Assembly: GCF_001298105.1 (NCBI RefSeq)
Contig: NZ_LGJH01000124.1
Coordinates: 1-49,162, forward strand
Direction: 5' to 3'
Source of the DNA: Novosphingobium sp. ST904
GTDB lineage: Bacteria > Pseudomonadota > Alphaproteobacteria > Sphingomonadales > Sphingomonadaceae
DNA length: 49,162 nucleotides
The notes beneath the pieces are model-generated. The model was given only the letters and a program-made list of their open reading frames with translations, was not told the origin of the DNA and searched no databases. Made by a program: the position numbers and the translations under genes. Of this stretch, positions 1 through 11,338 are shown piece by piece. How positions within the stretch are numbered: the stretch's first letter is position 1; each line of letters opens with the position of its first letter.

Positions 1-246
1 GCGCGCGGTGGCAACGTTGCGATCCTTCACCGCCACCGCCACCGCCGTACCGCCGGCGACGATCGCCAGCCCGGCCGGGAACAGCGTGCAGTATCCGGCA
101 AGGTCAAATTCGCGCTGGTGGGCCAGCATGTCCCAAGCGATGAAAACATGGGCACCGGCAATGTAGGCCATGCCGCCGATGAAGCCGACCACGCGGTTGA
201 GCTCGATCTGGCCGCCAGCACCGCGAAGGGCATTAGTCCAGCTCAC
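1..246 (-). CDS. Holin-like small membrane protein, 3' end off the window
   Basis: The visible 82 codons start at a GTG that overlaps the lysozyme stop codon in a GTGA arrangement and run off the left edge. The product has two hydrophobic segments, around residues 18-38 and 53-73, separated by a short polar stretch (AHQREFD), and a Lys/Arg-bearing end. Size, two-helix topology and position directly after lysozyme and a Rz-like gene suggest a holin or holin-like protein that would open the inner membrane for the endolysin. No family signature was recognised, so holin is an inference from topology and neighbours. Confidence 0.6.
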   Translation of the reverse strand, partial: MSWTNALRGAGGQIELNRVVGFIGGMAYIAGAHVFIAWDMLAHQREFDLAGYCTLFPAGLAIVAGGTAVAVAVKDRNVATAR

Positions 247-845
247 GCCGCACCCCCAGCATAAAGCGCCGCCTCATCCGCGCGGCGGCGCTTCAGCCCC
301 TCCATCACCGCACCGTCGTTGTAGATCCACTTGCCGAACTCGGCCGCCGTCCCGGCATAGTCACCGGCGACGTGGCGCCTCGTCAGCGTGGCCTTGCCGA
401 TCGCGCCGGTGTTGTAGTGGAACGAGACCAGCGCATCGAACTGCGCCTGCGTGGTGGGCGAACTGCCGATCGCCGCGCGCACTTCCTTTTCGTATCGCAC
501 CAGGTCGTTCACGAACCGCGCATCGCACTGCGCCTGAGACCAGACCGTGCCCGGGCCGATATCGCTGCCGGTGGAACCCCACCCGATCGTCCAGGGTTTG
601 CCATCCTTGCTTCCGGGATCGGGATAGGCCTCGAACTGGCCATCGCTGCGCTTGCGCGCGCAGCCCTCCCACTTGTGCATCAGGGCGATGCCGGCCGCGC
701 TAGTGCGCAGTTCGGTCACAACCGGCCGCGCCACCCCGAACGCATCCAGCAGGTTGTCCAGCGCCAGCACATTGCCGGCATCATTGAAAAGGCCCTTCGG
801 CGCCGCACCGCGCACGGCATCGAAGATCGGCTTGCGAACGTCCAT
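243..845 (-). CDS. Phage lysozyme (endolysin), GH24 family
   Basis: This 200-residue protein hydrolyses the N-acetylmuramic acid to N-acetylglucosamine bond of peptidoglycan at the end of infection. The GH24 pattern is clear: catalytic Glu60 in HKWEG, Asp76 in YPDP and Thr86 in the WTIGWGST block, with the downstream FHYNTGAIG motif. The spacing between Glu60 and Thr86 is longer than in T4 lysozyme, as in many alphaproteobacterial phage enzymes. About 45 residues precede the catalytic Glu. No signal peptide or N-terminal membrane anchor is evident, so release probably depends on the adjacent holin-like protein. The ATG start lies one base from the stop codon of the upstream spanin-like gene, so the lysis genes are translationally linked. 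Confidence 0.92.
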   Translation of the reverse strand: MDVRKPIFDAVRGAAPKGLFNDAGNVLALDNLLDAFGVARPVVTELRTSAAGIALMHKWEGCARKRSDGQFEAYPDPGSKDGKPWTIGWGSTGSDIGPGTVWSQAQCDARFVNDLVRYEKEVRAAIGSSPTTQAQFDALVSFHYNTGAIGKATLTRRHVAGDYAGTAAEFGKWIYNDGAVMEGLKRRRADEAALYAGGAA

Positions 846-846
846 C

Positions 847-1206
847 TCAGTTCCCCTGTTGCCGCGCCGCGACCCGCTCGGCCGAGACGATCAGTTGTGC
901 ATGTTCCCGCGCTTCGCCGAGGCCCTGCCGCTGGGCGAGCAGCTGGATCACTTTCGCTTCGGCATTGGCGTGCGCCTGCCGGCATTCCGCCACTTCGGTT
1001 TCCAGCGTGGTAACGCGGTCGAACAGCCGGGCGACCTCGGCCTTCAGGTTCTCGATCACGAAGCGTGTGTCCTGGTCCAGCGCAGCCTCCCGCGCGTCCG
1101 TCCGCCCGGCGATGAATTCCAGCAGCCACTTCACGGCAAAGAACCCGCCGCCGGCACCGAACCCGCCGGCGGCCCATCCGCCAAATGCTTCGAGGATATT
1201 CGCCAT
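847..1206 (-). CDS. Rz-like inner-membrane spanin candidate
   Basis: The 119-residue product has one glycine-rich hydrophobic segment near the N-terminus (about residues 10-34, followed by KWLLEFIAG) and then a long heptad-like region rich in Ala, Glu, Arg and Gln (about 40-115). A membrane anchor plus coiled coil beside lysozyme is the layout of i-spanins, which join with an outer-membrane lipoprotein to fuse the membranes in lysis. ATG at 1206 is preferred over a GTG four codons upstream because it has a GGGG element at a workable distance. No overlapping lipoprotein (Rz1) gene was seen. The call rests on architecture and context. Confidence 0.5.
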   Translation of the reverse strand: MANILEAFGGWAAGGFGAGGGFFAVKWLLEFIAGRTDAREAALDQDTRFVIENLKAEVARLFDRVTTLETEVAECRQAHANAEAKVIQLLAQRQGLGEAREHAQLIVSAERVAARQQGN

Positions 1207-1266
1207 CAGTATGTGCACCCCAACTTCAAGCGCTCAGAATAAGGAAAACAGGAAATCATCGGCCAA

Positions 1267-4200
1267 TCAGCCGTAGACGAGCCACGGCGCATCGATCGTC
1301 ACCCGGTCGTAAAGCTTGAGACACCCCGGCTTGTTGGGATGCACGCCGTCCGCCGTGTAGAGACTGGCATCCCGCGTCACACGATCACCACCCACGGACA
1401 GAGCAGCCGCGAAATCGATCACCGGGAAAACGCCGAAATAGTTCGCCAGGATATCCGCATTGATGGCGTCGATCTTGGTCTGGAAGGCGCCGCCCGCCGC
1501 ACCGCGCGGGATCAGCGTGCACAGGATAGGAATGGCCCCTCGCGCCTGCACCAGGCTGATGATCGTGGGCATGTTGCGCGCCATACCGCCTGGGAAGGGT
1601 CATTGGTCCCTTCCTGAAGAACGACATAGGCAGGGTTCCAGATGCTGAGATCGGTGGCCAGGCGCGTGAGCAGGTTCGGCGTTTCATCCCCGCCGCGAAG
1701 GCCAAGAACAAGGTCGCCCCTGTTGCGATCGGCATCGAGAAGATAGGGCCAGCTAAAGTTCCAGTCGCTGGCAGGGGTGATATCCGATCCCTCGCCGATG
1801 CTGTCGGTCAGGATCACCGCCCACGGCTGCGGCCGAACGGGAATGCGATAGTCGAAGGCCGTCACCGTCGGCGTGCCGGCAAGGCAGATAACGCCCGGCG
1901 AACCATGGCAGGCGCCCGCGTTTGTGCCATCGCCCTGCGCCTGTGAAATAGAGGCGCTGAACGTCTGGTCCACCGTGTCGCGCAGCGTGATGACGTGGGA
2001 TATCCCATCCTTGGCGACCTCCAGTTCGTAAACGCGGCCGGGGACCAGCGCAGACGGAAGAGCCACAGACTTCGCCAGCGTCCCGGCATTGCCCGGTCCG
2101 GTCCAAAGGTACAGTTCGAGATTGCCGCTCGTGCCGTTTACAAGGGCAACCGTGCCCCTGCTGTTCTCCTGCGGGGAGAAGCAGATGCCAACCTGGTCCG
2201 AGGCCGCATTGATCTTGATGCGGGCAGAGATGCGCTTCTTCGACGCCGACGAGGGCGTATTGTACAGGCCGACCTGGCCCCACCCGGCGGACGAGGCGAC
2301 AAGCCCGTTGCTCCATGACCATCCGGTCAAGCCCCACGCAGTCGAAACAGTAGTGCCAACAAACACCTGCCGCTCGACGAGGAGAGACTTGTCGCTTGGG
2401 CGAGCGGCAAGGACCGACTTGGGAGGGTGCCCTACCGTTACCTCCAGTGCAAGCGTGGCAACGTTTTCGATCGTGGGTGCCATGCTCGCGCCAACACCCG
2501 TGTCGGCTGTGTTGAGGACGCTGTAGACCCGCCCTCCCGCGTTGTACCTCAGGTTGCTCGAAGAGATCGCCCGGTAGCCCACCAGCCAGTCGTCCGGCAG
2601 AATGTAGCCACCAAAGAAGGATGACGGGAATTCGTTCAACCCATCCGCGACCGTGACAGGGAAGATCTTCACATCTTCGATGTTGGAGCCATTGACCTTG
2701 TAGACGCGAATTTCCCCGGTGCCGCCGGTCAGAACCCGCAGCCGCACTTTTGACAGCAGCCCGCCTGCCGCCGTGGGCGGGTTCATGTAAGTCCGGGAGA
2801 CATTCGCATTGGAAGTGTCGGGTGTATCCTGACCGATTGCGCTCAATGCGGAGTAGGTCGCAACCGCCAGCGCGGAAAGACTTGCTTGGTTGGCCGCCAC
2901 CCCCGCTTCGGCGGAGGACAGCCTGGGCTCTACCGAAGTCGGCGAATAAATGTAATCGAACTGAAGCCCGATGATAAGATTGGCGTCGGTCCCAGCAACG
3001 GTCAGAACCGATCCAACCCCCGTATCATCGGCGGCAACAAATCTCGGAAGCGTATTCGTTCCAGCTGAATACCGAGGGCCATTCCCCGAAGAAACCTTGT
3101 AGCCGTACCGTGAGCCGGCAGGCAGATAAATGGCTGTAGACAGTGTGAACGGAACGATCCCCCCTGCTGCCGATACAACATTTTCGACGTAGACATTTTC
3201 ATATCGGCCGTCGGGCCTCAGGCGGTAAAACCGCAACGAGCCAGCGAACGCGCCGGCAATGCTCAGCCGGGCCACCGTGACCAAAGCACCCCGATCCAGA
3301 GGCTTTGAAAGGTAGATATTGGCAGCGTTCGAATTCGTGCCCGAGGCAAGCGTGTCCCCGATTGTTGCCGTCACCACGTCGCGAAGGTCGGTGCCGATAG
3401 CAGCCTTCAGCGAAGGAAGGGCTGCCGTGGCCGCCGCCGCCGCATCCGCGGCGATCTTGCTTTCCAGCGCATTGCGCCAGCGCCAGCCCGCCGGGCTCAC
3501 CGAATAACTGTACTGCCCGGCATTCGAAACCGTACCCCCTGCCACAGGGTCGGTGTGCGTACCGGTATCGCTGGAAAGAACTGAGGCAATCTGCCCTGCC
3601 GTGCCCACCACGGCCGCCAGCTCGGCATATGTGGCCTTCTGCAGCATGCCGCCCGTGGCCAGCGCCGCGTCGCGCGCTTCCCTGGCGTCGTCCGCGAAGC
3701 CGGAGGAATCATCGGCTGCCGTTTCCGCATCGGCCAGCGCCTGCTCTGCGCCGCCCTTCGCGTCCAGCGCCCCATCCTTGGCGGCTTCGGCACCGGCCTT
3801 TGCCGCCAGCGCCGTGGCGGCGCTATCGGCTGCCGATGCCGGATCGTTCGTCACGCCGGCAATCTCGCCGCCCACAAGCGCCAGCACCTGCCCGTCAGCC
3901 ACGGCGCCCACGACCAGGCCGGTTCCGCCGCGCCGCACCTTCAGCGCCCGGCTGATATCGACGTCCTGCTCCTGGTCGATCAGCCGCGCCTTGTCGAGCG
4001 CGCGCTCGTGGCTCTGCGCGGGGAAGCGATCGGCGGTGGTGTAATCCGCGTCCTGGTCCCGCGTTGTCTCGCGCCAGGCATGCAGCTTCACGCCTGCGGC
4101 CGCCGGCGCCGTAACCGTCAGCGTGCCGCCGGCGTCGGTATCGCCGCCCGCCACGGTGAAGTTCACGCCATATACCAGATCCACCAGCGTACCGTCCGCC

Positions 4201-4316
4201 AGCTCGCGCTGCGCCAGGATCTCGCCCGGGTCCAGGAACCGGAACGGTAGCGGGAACGCGGTGGAAACGCCGTCCTCGATGTAGTCGACCGAAGGGGTAA
4301 GGGCGGCAACCGTCAT
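1267..4316 (-). CDS. Tail fibre with T7-type N-terminus and C-terminal SGNH hydrolase (one frameshift in this sequence)
   Basis: With one base restored near 1583-1590 this reads as 1016 residues. The start at 4316 has an AGGAG site. Residues 1-150 (DYIEDGVSTAFPLPF, then SHERALDKARLIDQEQD) match the T7 tail-fibre head-binding domain. A coiled-coil Ala-rich section and beta-rich repeats follow. The C-terminus carries SGNH-hydrolase blocks: Ser near 839 in LTDSIGEGS, GTND near 903 and DGVHPN near 993. Such domains on fibres usually deacetylate or otherwise trim surface polysaccharide. The two hydrolase halves lie in different frames: QEGTNDPSQAV stops being continuous and MARNMPTII takes over. 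Length plus one base is divisible by three, which favours a sequencing indel over a split gene. Confidence 0.85.
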
Positions 4317-4317
4317 C

Positions 4318-6794
4318 TCAATTCGCTCCTGCCACGTTGGAAAGGTCAGGCGCGCGCTCGGGCGAACTGTCGCCCGGCGCCCACCAGTAATCGGTGCCCT
4401 GTTCGTCGGCCCACTTTTCAGCACGCCGCCAGCTGCGCCGGTAATCGGGATCGATCTGCTCCTGGATCTGGTCCGCCACGGCCCGGTCGAACGCGGTGCG
4501 CAGGTACCAGAGCGTGCCGCCGGGCACTTGCGACTGCGCGAACTTCAGCGCGGCACCGCCATGGTTCTTCGAAGTGGCGATCGCCGCCAGGTTCTGCGCA
4601 TCGCTCACCAGCGGGCCGGCCAGAGTGCCGGCAAGCCCGCCGCCTGCGCGGTTCTCGGCGCTGGCCAGGAAATCCCCGAAGATGCCGAAGCCGCCGCCTT
4701 GCAGCATCGCCTGCCCCCAGAACCCGGGGCTCATCTCCCATTCACCTGTTTTGTCATTGATGAAGGGCTTGTCTGCCGCGTTGCGCGGATCACGCCCCGC
4801 CGCGATGTCCTTCAGCCAGATCGCCATCCCGCCCATTGCCGTGGTGCCGATCACAAGTCCGCCGACGTATCCAAGCCGATTGGCCGGGGCGAGCTGCATG
4901 GCCCGGGCGCCGTGCTGCAGCAGCAGCGATATCCCGAACGACTTGAACAGGAACGCGCTCTTGACCATTTCACCGTGCCAGGTGCCTCGCGGCGCCACAT
5001 CGGAAATCAGTGCCCGGGTGGCAACGTCCGGGGTGGGCACGGCGAAATCCGCTTCGCGTGCGGCCATTTCCAGCAGCCGGTCGCCCAGCTGGCGGTCCTC
5101 GACATTGGCGGGGAAGATCCAGTCAACGCCGCGATCGCGCTCCACCGGGGTCGCGCGGATCTTGTCCCACTCCGCCGAACCGATGCCGTAACGATCCAGC
5201 AGCCGGGCAAATCCTTTGTCCAGCTGGCCGAAGGCCTTGCCGCGCGCATCCGTGATCGCGCCCATCAGCTGCATGCCGTGCGCCCACCGCCCCGCCTGCG
5301 TCCAGCGCGCCAGTCCCGAAGCGCGCAGCACACCCTCGGCAAACCGGCGGCTAATTTCGCCGGTCAGTTCCTCACCCAGGTAGCGGCCTTGCGCTGCCGT
5401 GCGGTTGCTCCATTCATCCGCGATCAGGCCAAGCCGCACGGCCAGGCGCTGGTCCTCGATCGAACCGGGCTTGAACAGCTTTACATAGTCGCCCAGCATC
5501 CTGCGCACCGGCAACCCGTTGTACGCGCGCGTGGTGGCGCCGAAGCCCAGATCGGTCATGGCGGAAAGCATCGCCCCGCCCAGCTTGGTGGCGGTCTGCC
5601 AGCTGCGCAGCGCGGAAAAGCCCAGTGCCAGCCTGCGGCTTTCCGGCCGCTGGCTCGATCCCGTGATTTCCGCGTCAGCCGGTCCATCTGGCGTGTCGCC
5701 TTGTGGGCCGCGTCCGGCGCCTTGCTGTTCGCTGCAGCATCCTCGGCCGCGGATTTCGATATAACGTCCTTCAGCCAGCCCAGCGTGGAACTGGGATTGG
5801 GGCCAAGGATCTCCAGCATGGCGATATCGCGTGCCATGCCGTCGATATGGCCCATCATCGCATCGAACGCCGTCGCCGCGCCGAAGCGCTGCTGGTAATC
5901 GGTCCAGTCGTCGGCGGATTTGAACACAAGGAACCGGCTTTCCGCGCGGCGGTTCGCCAGGATCGACGTACCCTGAATTCCGGGATCGCGGTTGCTCCAC
6001 CCGTCGGAACGGATCCGGTCGAAGGTTTCGCGCAGCGCGCCTTCGAATTCCGCATCGTTCAGCGGCTTTCCGGTTTCCACGTCCAGGATGCGCGCCCGGT
6101 CCAGTCGATCGGCGATCGCCGCGCGCCAGCTGTCATAACCGGCCTCGCGCACCAGGCGCGGATCGTGATACTGGGGCAGCCCCCAGTCAATTAGCTTGCC
6201 AATATCCCCGCCCGCCGCGTTGAAGCGCTGGCGCAGCATCTCGGCCGTCTGCGTCCAGGCGTCGGCCAGCTCGCGCGCGGAAAGGTTTCCGGTCGATCCC
6301 GGCTTGAACAGTTCACGCACCACATCGGCCAGCTCGGCCTTGTTGCGCACCCGCCCCATCAGGTTCGTGGAAAATCGGGACAGCACGCCGTCCATCATCC
6401 CATGCGCTCGGCCGCGAACGGCCCGCATGCGGTCATCCACGCTGGAAAATCCCGCCCGGTCACTGGGCGCCAGGAACGCAGGCCCGGCACGCGGATCTAT
6501 GGTTCCCCCTCCGCCTGCCGGGCCGCCCCCCTGTCCGCCGTTGAACGAAGCGATATCCGCCTCGATCCGCTGGCGAGATGTCACCGCCAGCGCGGCAAGG
6601 TGCTTCTTCCGGTTCAGCTGCGCCTTCAGCCCGGCAATCGTCCGCTCGCTTGCAAGCGATGCGGCGGCCATCATCGGCATGTCACGCTGCAAACCGGCCA
6701 GGTGCCGGGCATAGAGTCGGTCCGCCTCCTGCGCCTGGCCCTTGGGTATCTTGCCCTCGGCGATCAGCCCGGCAACGCAAACGGAAATGCTCAT
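4318..6794 (-). CDS. Large internal virion / ejection-type structural protein (one frameshift in this sequence)
   Basis: Read across a missing base near 5665-5690, the product is 825 residues. Its ATG overlaps the stop of the transglycosylase gene (ATGA) and it ends 1 bp before the tail fibre, so it belongs to the same late operon. The N-terminal half is helical and charged. The C-terminal half has Gly/Ala-rich hydrophobic stretches (for example YVGGLVIGTTAMGGMAIWL, about residues 620-640), as expected of proteins ejected to form a trans-envelope channel. The frame change falls between RQMDRLTRK and EITGSSQRPESRR. No enzymatic motif was recognised. Similar large proteins sit between gp16-like proteins and fibres in podoviruses of alphaproteobacteria. 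Confidence 0.75.
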
Positions 6795-9371
6795 GCCCCG
6801 CCTCCCGGAGGAACGGGCAGCAGGCAGTTTTCGATAATGGAAATGGCGTCCTCGTCCGCTTTTAGTTCGGCCTCGATCTCGGCGATGGACCGTTCACCCT
6901 TGCCGTCGCCCAGGTCGAAGGTCAGCTGTTCCGGCGAAATCCGCGCAGCAGCGGCCATCTGCGCATCATGCCAGGCAAGATCCGCCACGCGCCCGATTTC
7001 ATCGCTGCCCGGTTCATCGAATACCTTGCCCGCCTCGGCATCGGCCACCACGGGCCCGGCAGCACCCCGGGCTTCCAGCTCATCGCGCAGCGACCCGTGC
7101 GATAGCGCCTCATCCCGGCTCGGCGGGGCCAGCGTCTCCACCCGTCCGCCCTCGATGCCGGCGCGCTCCATCTGCCGCTGCGCGCGGGGCCGCGTGGTTT
7201 CCCAACCGCGCACAGTGCCGTCCCGATCGACCAGCGCGTGAACGGGGCGAAGCTTGCCGCCCTGCGCCAGTTCGCGATCCCACCACCGGCCGAAATCGCC
7301 CACACCGTCGCCCATCTGGACGCCCGCGCGCGAAAGCGCTATATCGCGCATGGCTCCGGCGGTGGGGGAGGCCCCCGCTAAATCGCCCGCACGCATGTTC
7401 TCCGCTGGTGACGGGGCCGCTTCTCCACCACTCCGCATCCTTGGTTCTTCGCGTTGGAACGCGGTCAGCAGCCAGTTCTGCGCCTTGTCATCCCAGTCAA
7501 GCCGGACAACGGCCGTGTGGTCCATGCTTTCCAGCGTTACGCGGCCCTCGCGGCTGCGGTCCACGATCTCCATTTCCTCAAGGCGCGCAGCAGATCGTCC
7601 AGAACTTCGGGATGCTTGGCCGCTATCTTCTTCAGCCCCGCGCCGTCATCGCCCCACTTCAGGTCGATCGCGCCCAGCTCGGGATGCCACAGCGCGCCCT
7701 GCACTTCGCCCTGCCGGTCGGCCAGCAACCTGTCGCGCGCCTCGATCCAAATCGCCTGGCGGCCGCCGGCAGGATCGGTGCCAAACCGCTCCGCGTCCAG
7801 TTCGGCCTGGGCGCGCTGCCATTCCTCGTCACTGCGAAACCGCTCGCGGTCTAGCGCGGGCAGATCGCCCTCCTCAGCCGCGTCAACCAGCGGCCGCTCC
7901 GCATCCAGCTCGGCCGGGCGCGCCGGCGCAACCTCGGCATCAAATCCGGGAACATCGATCGCTTCGCCATCCCCGATGGCCGTGCGCCGCCGGAAGTTGG
8001 CAACATAGCCGCGCGTCTCTGCCGGAAGGAACGATACCCATTCGTCAGGCACCCCGGCGCGCCGCGCCCGGGCCATGGCGCCGCGCACGCCGGTACCGCG
8101 CCGGGCACTGCCGGCGCCGGCGTTGTAGGCGGCGGCTGCTTTCACCGGATCGCCATCGAACTGACGAAGCATTTCGCGGTAATAGGCCTGCCCCAGCGCC
8201 TCGTTATAGGCATGGTCGCTCCGATACCGGGTCTCATCCCACGGCAGCCCGGCAAGCCGCGCCGCCTCCGGCGCGTGCCCGGCATGACTTGCGCCGGCCC
8301 GATCGCACCGGCGGGAGACGTTCGAAACGATCCGTCGCGCGCGGTGCCACCCTCGATGCCGATGATCGCGCGCCAGGCAGTGCTGAAATCCGCGCGCAGC
8401 GGCGCGCCCGCGATCGGGCCTGCCCGCCGCGCCGGCGCAAGCGCCTGCGTGGCCGATCCCTCCGGCCAGCGTGACATGGCGGCAATCGTTTCGTCGATCC
8501 GCCGCGCGTGCGCTTCAAGCCCCTCATAAGTCCCCGCGAAGGGATTGGAGCTGTCCACCTCGAAACCGCGATCGATGATATGCAGCGCCGCCGCCTGGTC
8601 GGGCGTCAAGGCATAGTCCGGGGTGGAACTGCGCAGTGCCATGGCCGCGCGGACGTCCAGCGGCACCTTGTCCAGCGCCTTGGCCGCAAGCTTCCCGCCG
8701 CCGATCTCCAGCCCCTTGAACGCCGCGCCGCCCGCCGCCGCGAAACCAAGGTTCATGGCGACTTCCTCGCCGGTCAGTTCGCGGCCCTGCTTCTTGCGCT
8801 CCGCTGCGGTCAGCGGTGTTTCCACACCCTCGATCAGCGCGTTGATCCCGGCTTCCGCCAAGATCCGCCCGGCAACGCTGGTACCGCCAAAGCCGCCCGT
8901 CAGCACCATGCCGCCCACGTTGATCGGGTCGGTCAGGCTGCCAACCAGTCCACCGGCCAGCGTGCCTACAAATCCGCCGCGCTGCATGGTGCTGGCATCG
9001 CGCGCCTGCCGCGCTGCGAAGCGCGATCGCCATCCTTTTTCGAAAGTCTCCCGGTCGCCCAGTTCCTTGAAGGCATCGGGATCAGCCTTGCGCGCCGCGC
9101 CGATATCCCGCCACACGGCATCGTAATTGACCGGCTGCGCGCCATAGGGGTTCACATAGCGCCGCACGTCATAACCGCGCTCCTGAAGCGCGGTCACAAC
9201 CGGCCCGTAGGCGCCCTGCCTCTCTTCGTCGGTATGGCCCGTCTGATCGTCACGGGCATAGCGGAACCCCGCTGCCGCCGTTTCGAAGAAGCCGGGCTTG
9301 GGGCGTGTGTCGGCCTGCCCGGTGTTCGGCAACAGCGCGATATCAAGGTCGGGATCATCAAGAATGCTCAT
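6791..9371 (-). CDS. gp16-like ejection protein with lytic transglycosylase and PBECR-like domains (two frameshifts in this sequence)
   Basis: Restoring one base near 8270 and one near 7575 gives 860 residues, with a length divisible by three. The ATG overlaps the upstream stop (ATGA). A SLT/lysozyme-like domain covers about residues 335-430: catalytic Glu340 in IIGIEGG, then GAIGPAQVMPGT and, after the first break, KAAAAYNAG. It would locally open peptidoglycan during DNA ejection. Around 570-640 a segment running from KHPEVLDDLL to VRLDWDDKAQNWLLTAF resembles the PBECR phage nuclease-like family found at the ends of virion proteins. The hydrophobic Gly-rich region at 135-180 may insert in membranes. 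Assignment of the SLT domain is firm, that of PBECR is from remembered family pattern only. Confidence 0.82.
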
Positions 9372-11338
9372 CGCAGGAACACCTTGCGAACCCACGGCTT
9401 ACCGTCCTTCCCGGTCACCACTCGGGTGCCGACGTAGAACCGGTATTGATCGTTACCGATGGCCTGAGGCCGCGCCTTACGGATATCAATCGGAGAGCCA
9501 TCTGGATTGACAGGGAGATCTTGCGGATTGGCGCGGATGAACTGGTTGATCGCAGACTCAAATCCGGATTGAGTTATGCCATTCGGCAGCAGGTAGATCT
9601 TGTCACCCCACCAGCCCAAACCGCCCTTTTTCGACGCGCCGCTTCCGGTCGCCCCCAAAGCCGCATCAAGCGCCCGCGCCATCATGGCGCTGGTCATTTG
9701 CTTCTCGTAGGTTCCGTTGGATGCAAGCGCTTCGGCAGCGATGTTGTTCGCTGCATCAATAACTGCCGCGCGGCGACGGCTCGGCAGGACAGACAAAGCA
9801 CCAAACGCCCCCTGCCGAACACCATTGATCCGGCCAGTCTCGTCATCGTCGTCGCTGTCAAGAATACGCGGATGGACCTTGCGGGTTTCCCGGCCGTTCA
9901 CGGCCTGCCTCCAGGTGACCTCCGGAAGGCCCATAAGCACCCCCGCCAAATCATTGTCGGGCAACGCTTGGCGAACAGCCTGCCGAGCAAGGTCTATCGG
10001 GAACGCCGACAAATTACCCAGAACCTCGTACAGGCCAGCATCGCTTTCCTGCGCCCGTCGCCCCAGCGACGCAGCTTCAGCTTTGGTCAGCGGCTCCATG
10101 CTTCCATAAGATTTCGCGGCAGAGCGCACCCACTTCGCGCGAGCCGCTACCTCATTCGCAGAGAATGAACCCAAATCGGGCGGCCCATTTCCTGCGGCCC
10201 CATTCGTCAAAGCCCACTCTGCCGGATCGGAAGCGAAAGCGCTGTCCAATGAGGACTTGTGCTGAAGCTGCTGTTTCAGCTCGACACTCTGCGAACTTGA
10301 CCGCTTGCCTTCGGGTATTGCCTGCAATTCTGCGATGCGCTGCTGGCGGATCAATGGGGATCGCTGCCCCCACACCTTCATAAAATCGGCCGTTTCACTC
10401 AATCCGCGAAGATCAGAGGCTGTCGATGTATCCCCATATGCCTCTGCCTGCGCAGCCAGCCCCGGCAGTTCAGCAGTGTGATCTTCGCCGCGTTCGATCT
10501 GGGATTTTACTGTGGCAACCGTTTCACGGAACCGGGTGATTTCTGCGCGCTGCTGTTCGGCCGTGGCAGCTTGTACCCGCCGGATCTCCACCTGCGAACC
10601 ATTGCGCAGCTGATCGATCTGCTGGGGTGAAAGCAAGGTGTCGAATTGCCCAGCGTCGAGCGATGCCAGCGCCAACGCCGGATTGGTGTCATTCAAATGG
10701 TTGACGAAAGCGACCGCGTATTCCTGCTCGCCTTCGCGGCGGATTGCCTGCTTTTCTGCTGGCGTCAGCCGCTGCAGCCCGTCAACGTAGCTATGCCAGT
10801 CCTGCAGTTCTTCCTTGAACTCGTCACCGTTTTCGGAGCGACGAACCCGGTTCGCGCCCAGCTGCTTCACCGCCTGGGCATCAAGCCTCGTCTTGGCGAT
10901 CTGCTGCCCCTCGGCGAAGTCACCTTCAGACCCCACCAGACGGGTACGGAAATCGTCCAGCTGGGCCGCTGCGCGCCGGCGCACACTATCTTCCGTGATG
11001 CCGTCCAGCAGCTGCTCGCGCGCGTCGTCGTCGGCCTTTGCAACCCGCTCCACATGATCGGCATAGTCGGCCGCTGTGGGGCTCGCGCGGATCTCGCGAA
11101 CCGCTTCATCCATGGACTGTTTGTGCAGGGCGAACCGATGCGCGAAATCGCTGCTCTCCTGATCGGCCGTCTGCTGGCGCCGCACCTGGTACGCGCGGAT
11201 CTCGCGCTGGTGGACGTCCTGCGCCACCTGCCCCACCGTGTCCGCCAGCTCGCCGCCGTAAGTGCGCGCACTGGCCATCGGCAGCGGCGCCGCCGCCGTA
11301 GGCATCACCCGCGCCTCGTATCCGGTTTCCTGCGCCAT
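9368..11338 (-). CDS. gp15-like internal virion protein
   Basis: A 656-residue, largely helical, Gln/Ala/Arg-rich protein between a gp14-like and a gp16-like gene, the order of the T7 internal core and ejection proteins. The region at about 30-330 has long amphipathic helices and few hydrophobic segments, and the C-terminus is more globular (YRFYVGTRVV). No catalytic motif is visible. The ATG at 11338 overlaps the preceding stop as TGATG and its stop overlaps the next start as ATGA, so translation is coupled on both sides. By analogy with T7 gp15 it would form part of the DNA-ejection tube. Sequence similarity to T7 itself is not evident by eye, so the call rests on order, size and composition. 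Confidence 0.65.
   Translation of the reverse strand: MAQETGYEARVMPTAAAPLPMASARTYGGELADTVGQVAQDVHQREIRAYQVRRQQTADQESSDFAHRFALHKQSMDEAVREIRASPTAADYADHVERVAKADDDAREQLLDGITEDSVRRRAAAQLDDFRTRLVGSEGDFAEGQQIAKTRLDAQAVKQLGANRVRRSENGDEFKEELQDWHSYVDGLQRLTPAEKQAIRREGEQEYAVAFVNHLNDTNPALALASLDAGQFDTLLSPQQIDQLRNGSQVEIRRVQAATAEQQRAEITRFRETVATVKSQIERGEDHTAELPGLAAQAEAYGDTSTASDLRGLSETADFMKVWGQRSPLIRQQRIAELQAIPEGKRSSSQSVELKQQLQHKSSLDSAFASDPAEWALTNGAAGNGPPDLGSFSANEVAARAKWVRSAAKSYGSMEPLTKAEAASLGRRAQESDAGLYEVLGNLSAFPIDLARQAVRQALPDNDLAGVLMGLPEVTWRQAVNGRETRKVHPRILDSDDDDETGRINGVRQGAFGALSVLPSRRRAAVIDAANNIAAEALASNGTYEKQMTSAMMARALDAALGATGSGASKKGGLGWWGDKIYLLPNGITQSGFESAINQFIRANPQDLPVNPDGSPIDIRKARPQAIGNDQYRFYVGTRVVTGKDGKPWVRKVFLR

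Noticed and set aside
1580..1590. Programmed ribosomal frameshifting as the cause of the breaks
   Set aside because: The breaks occur in unrelated genes, including housekeeping ones, without slippery heptamers or downstream stems, and nearly all fit one missing base.
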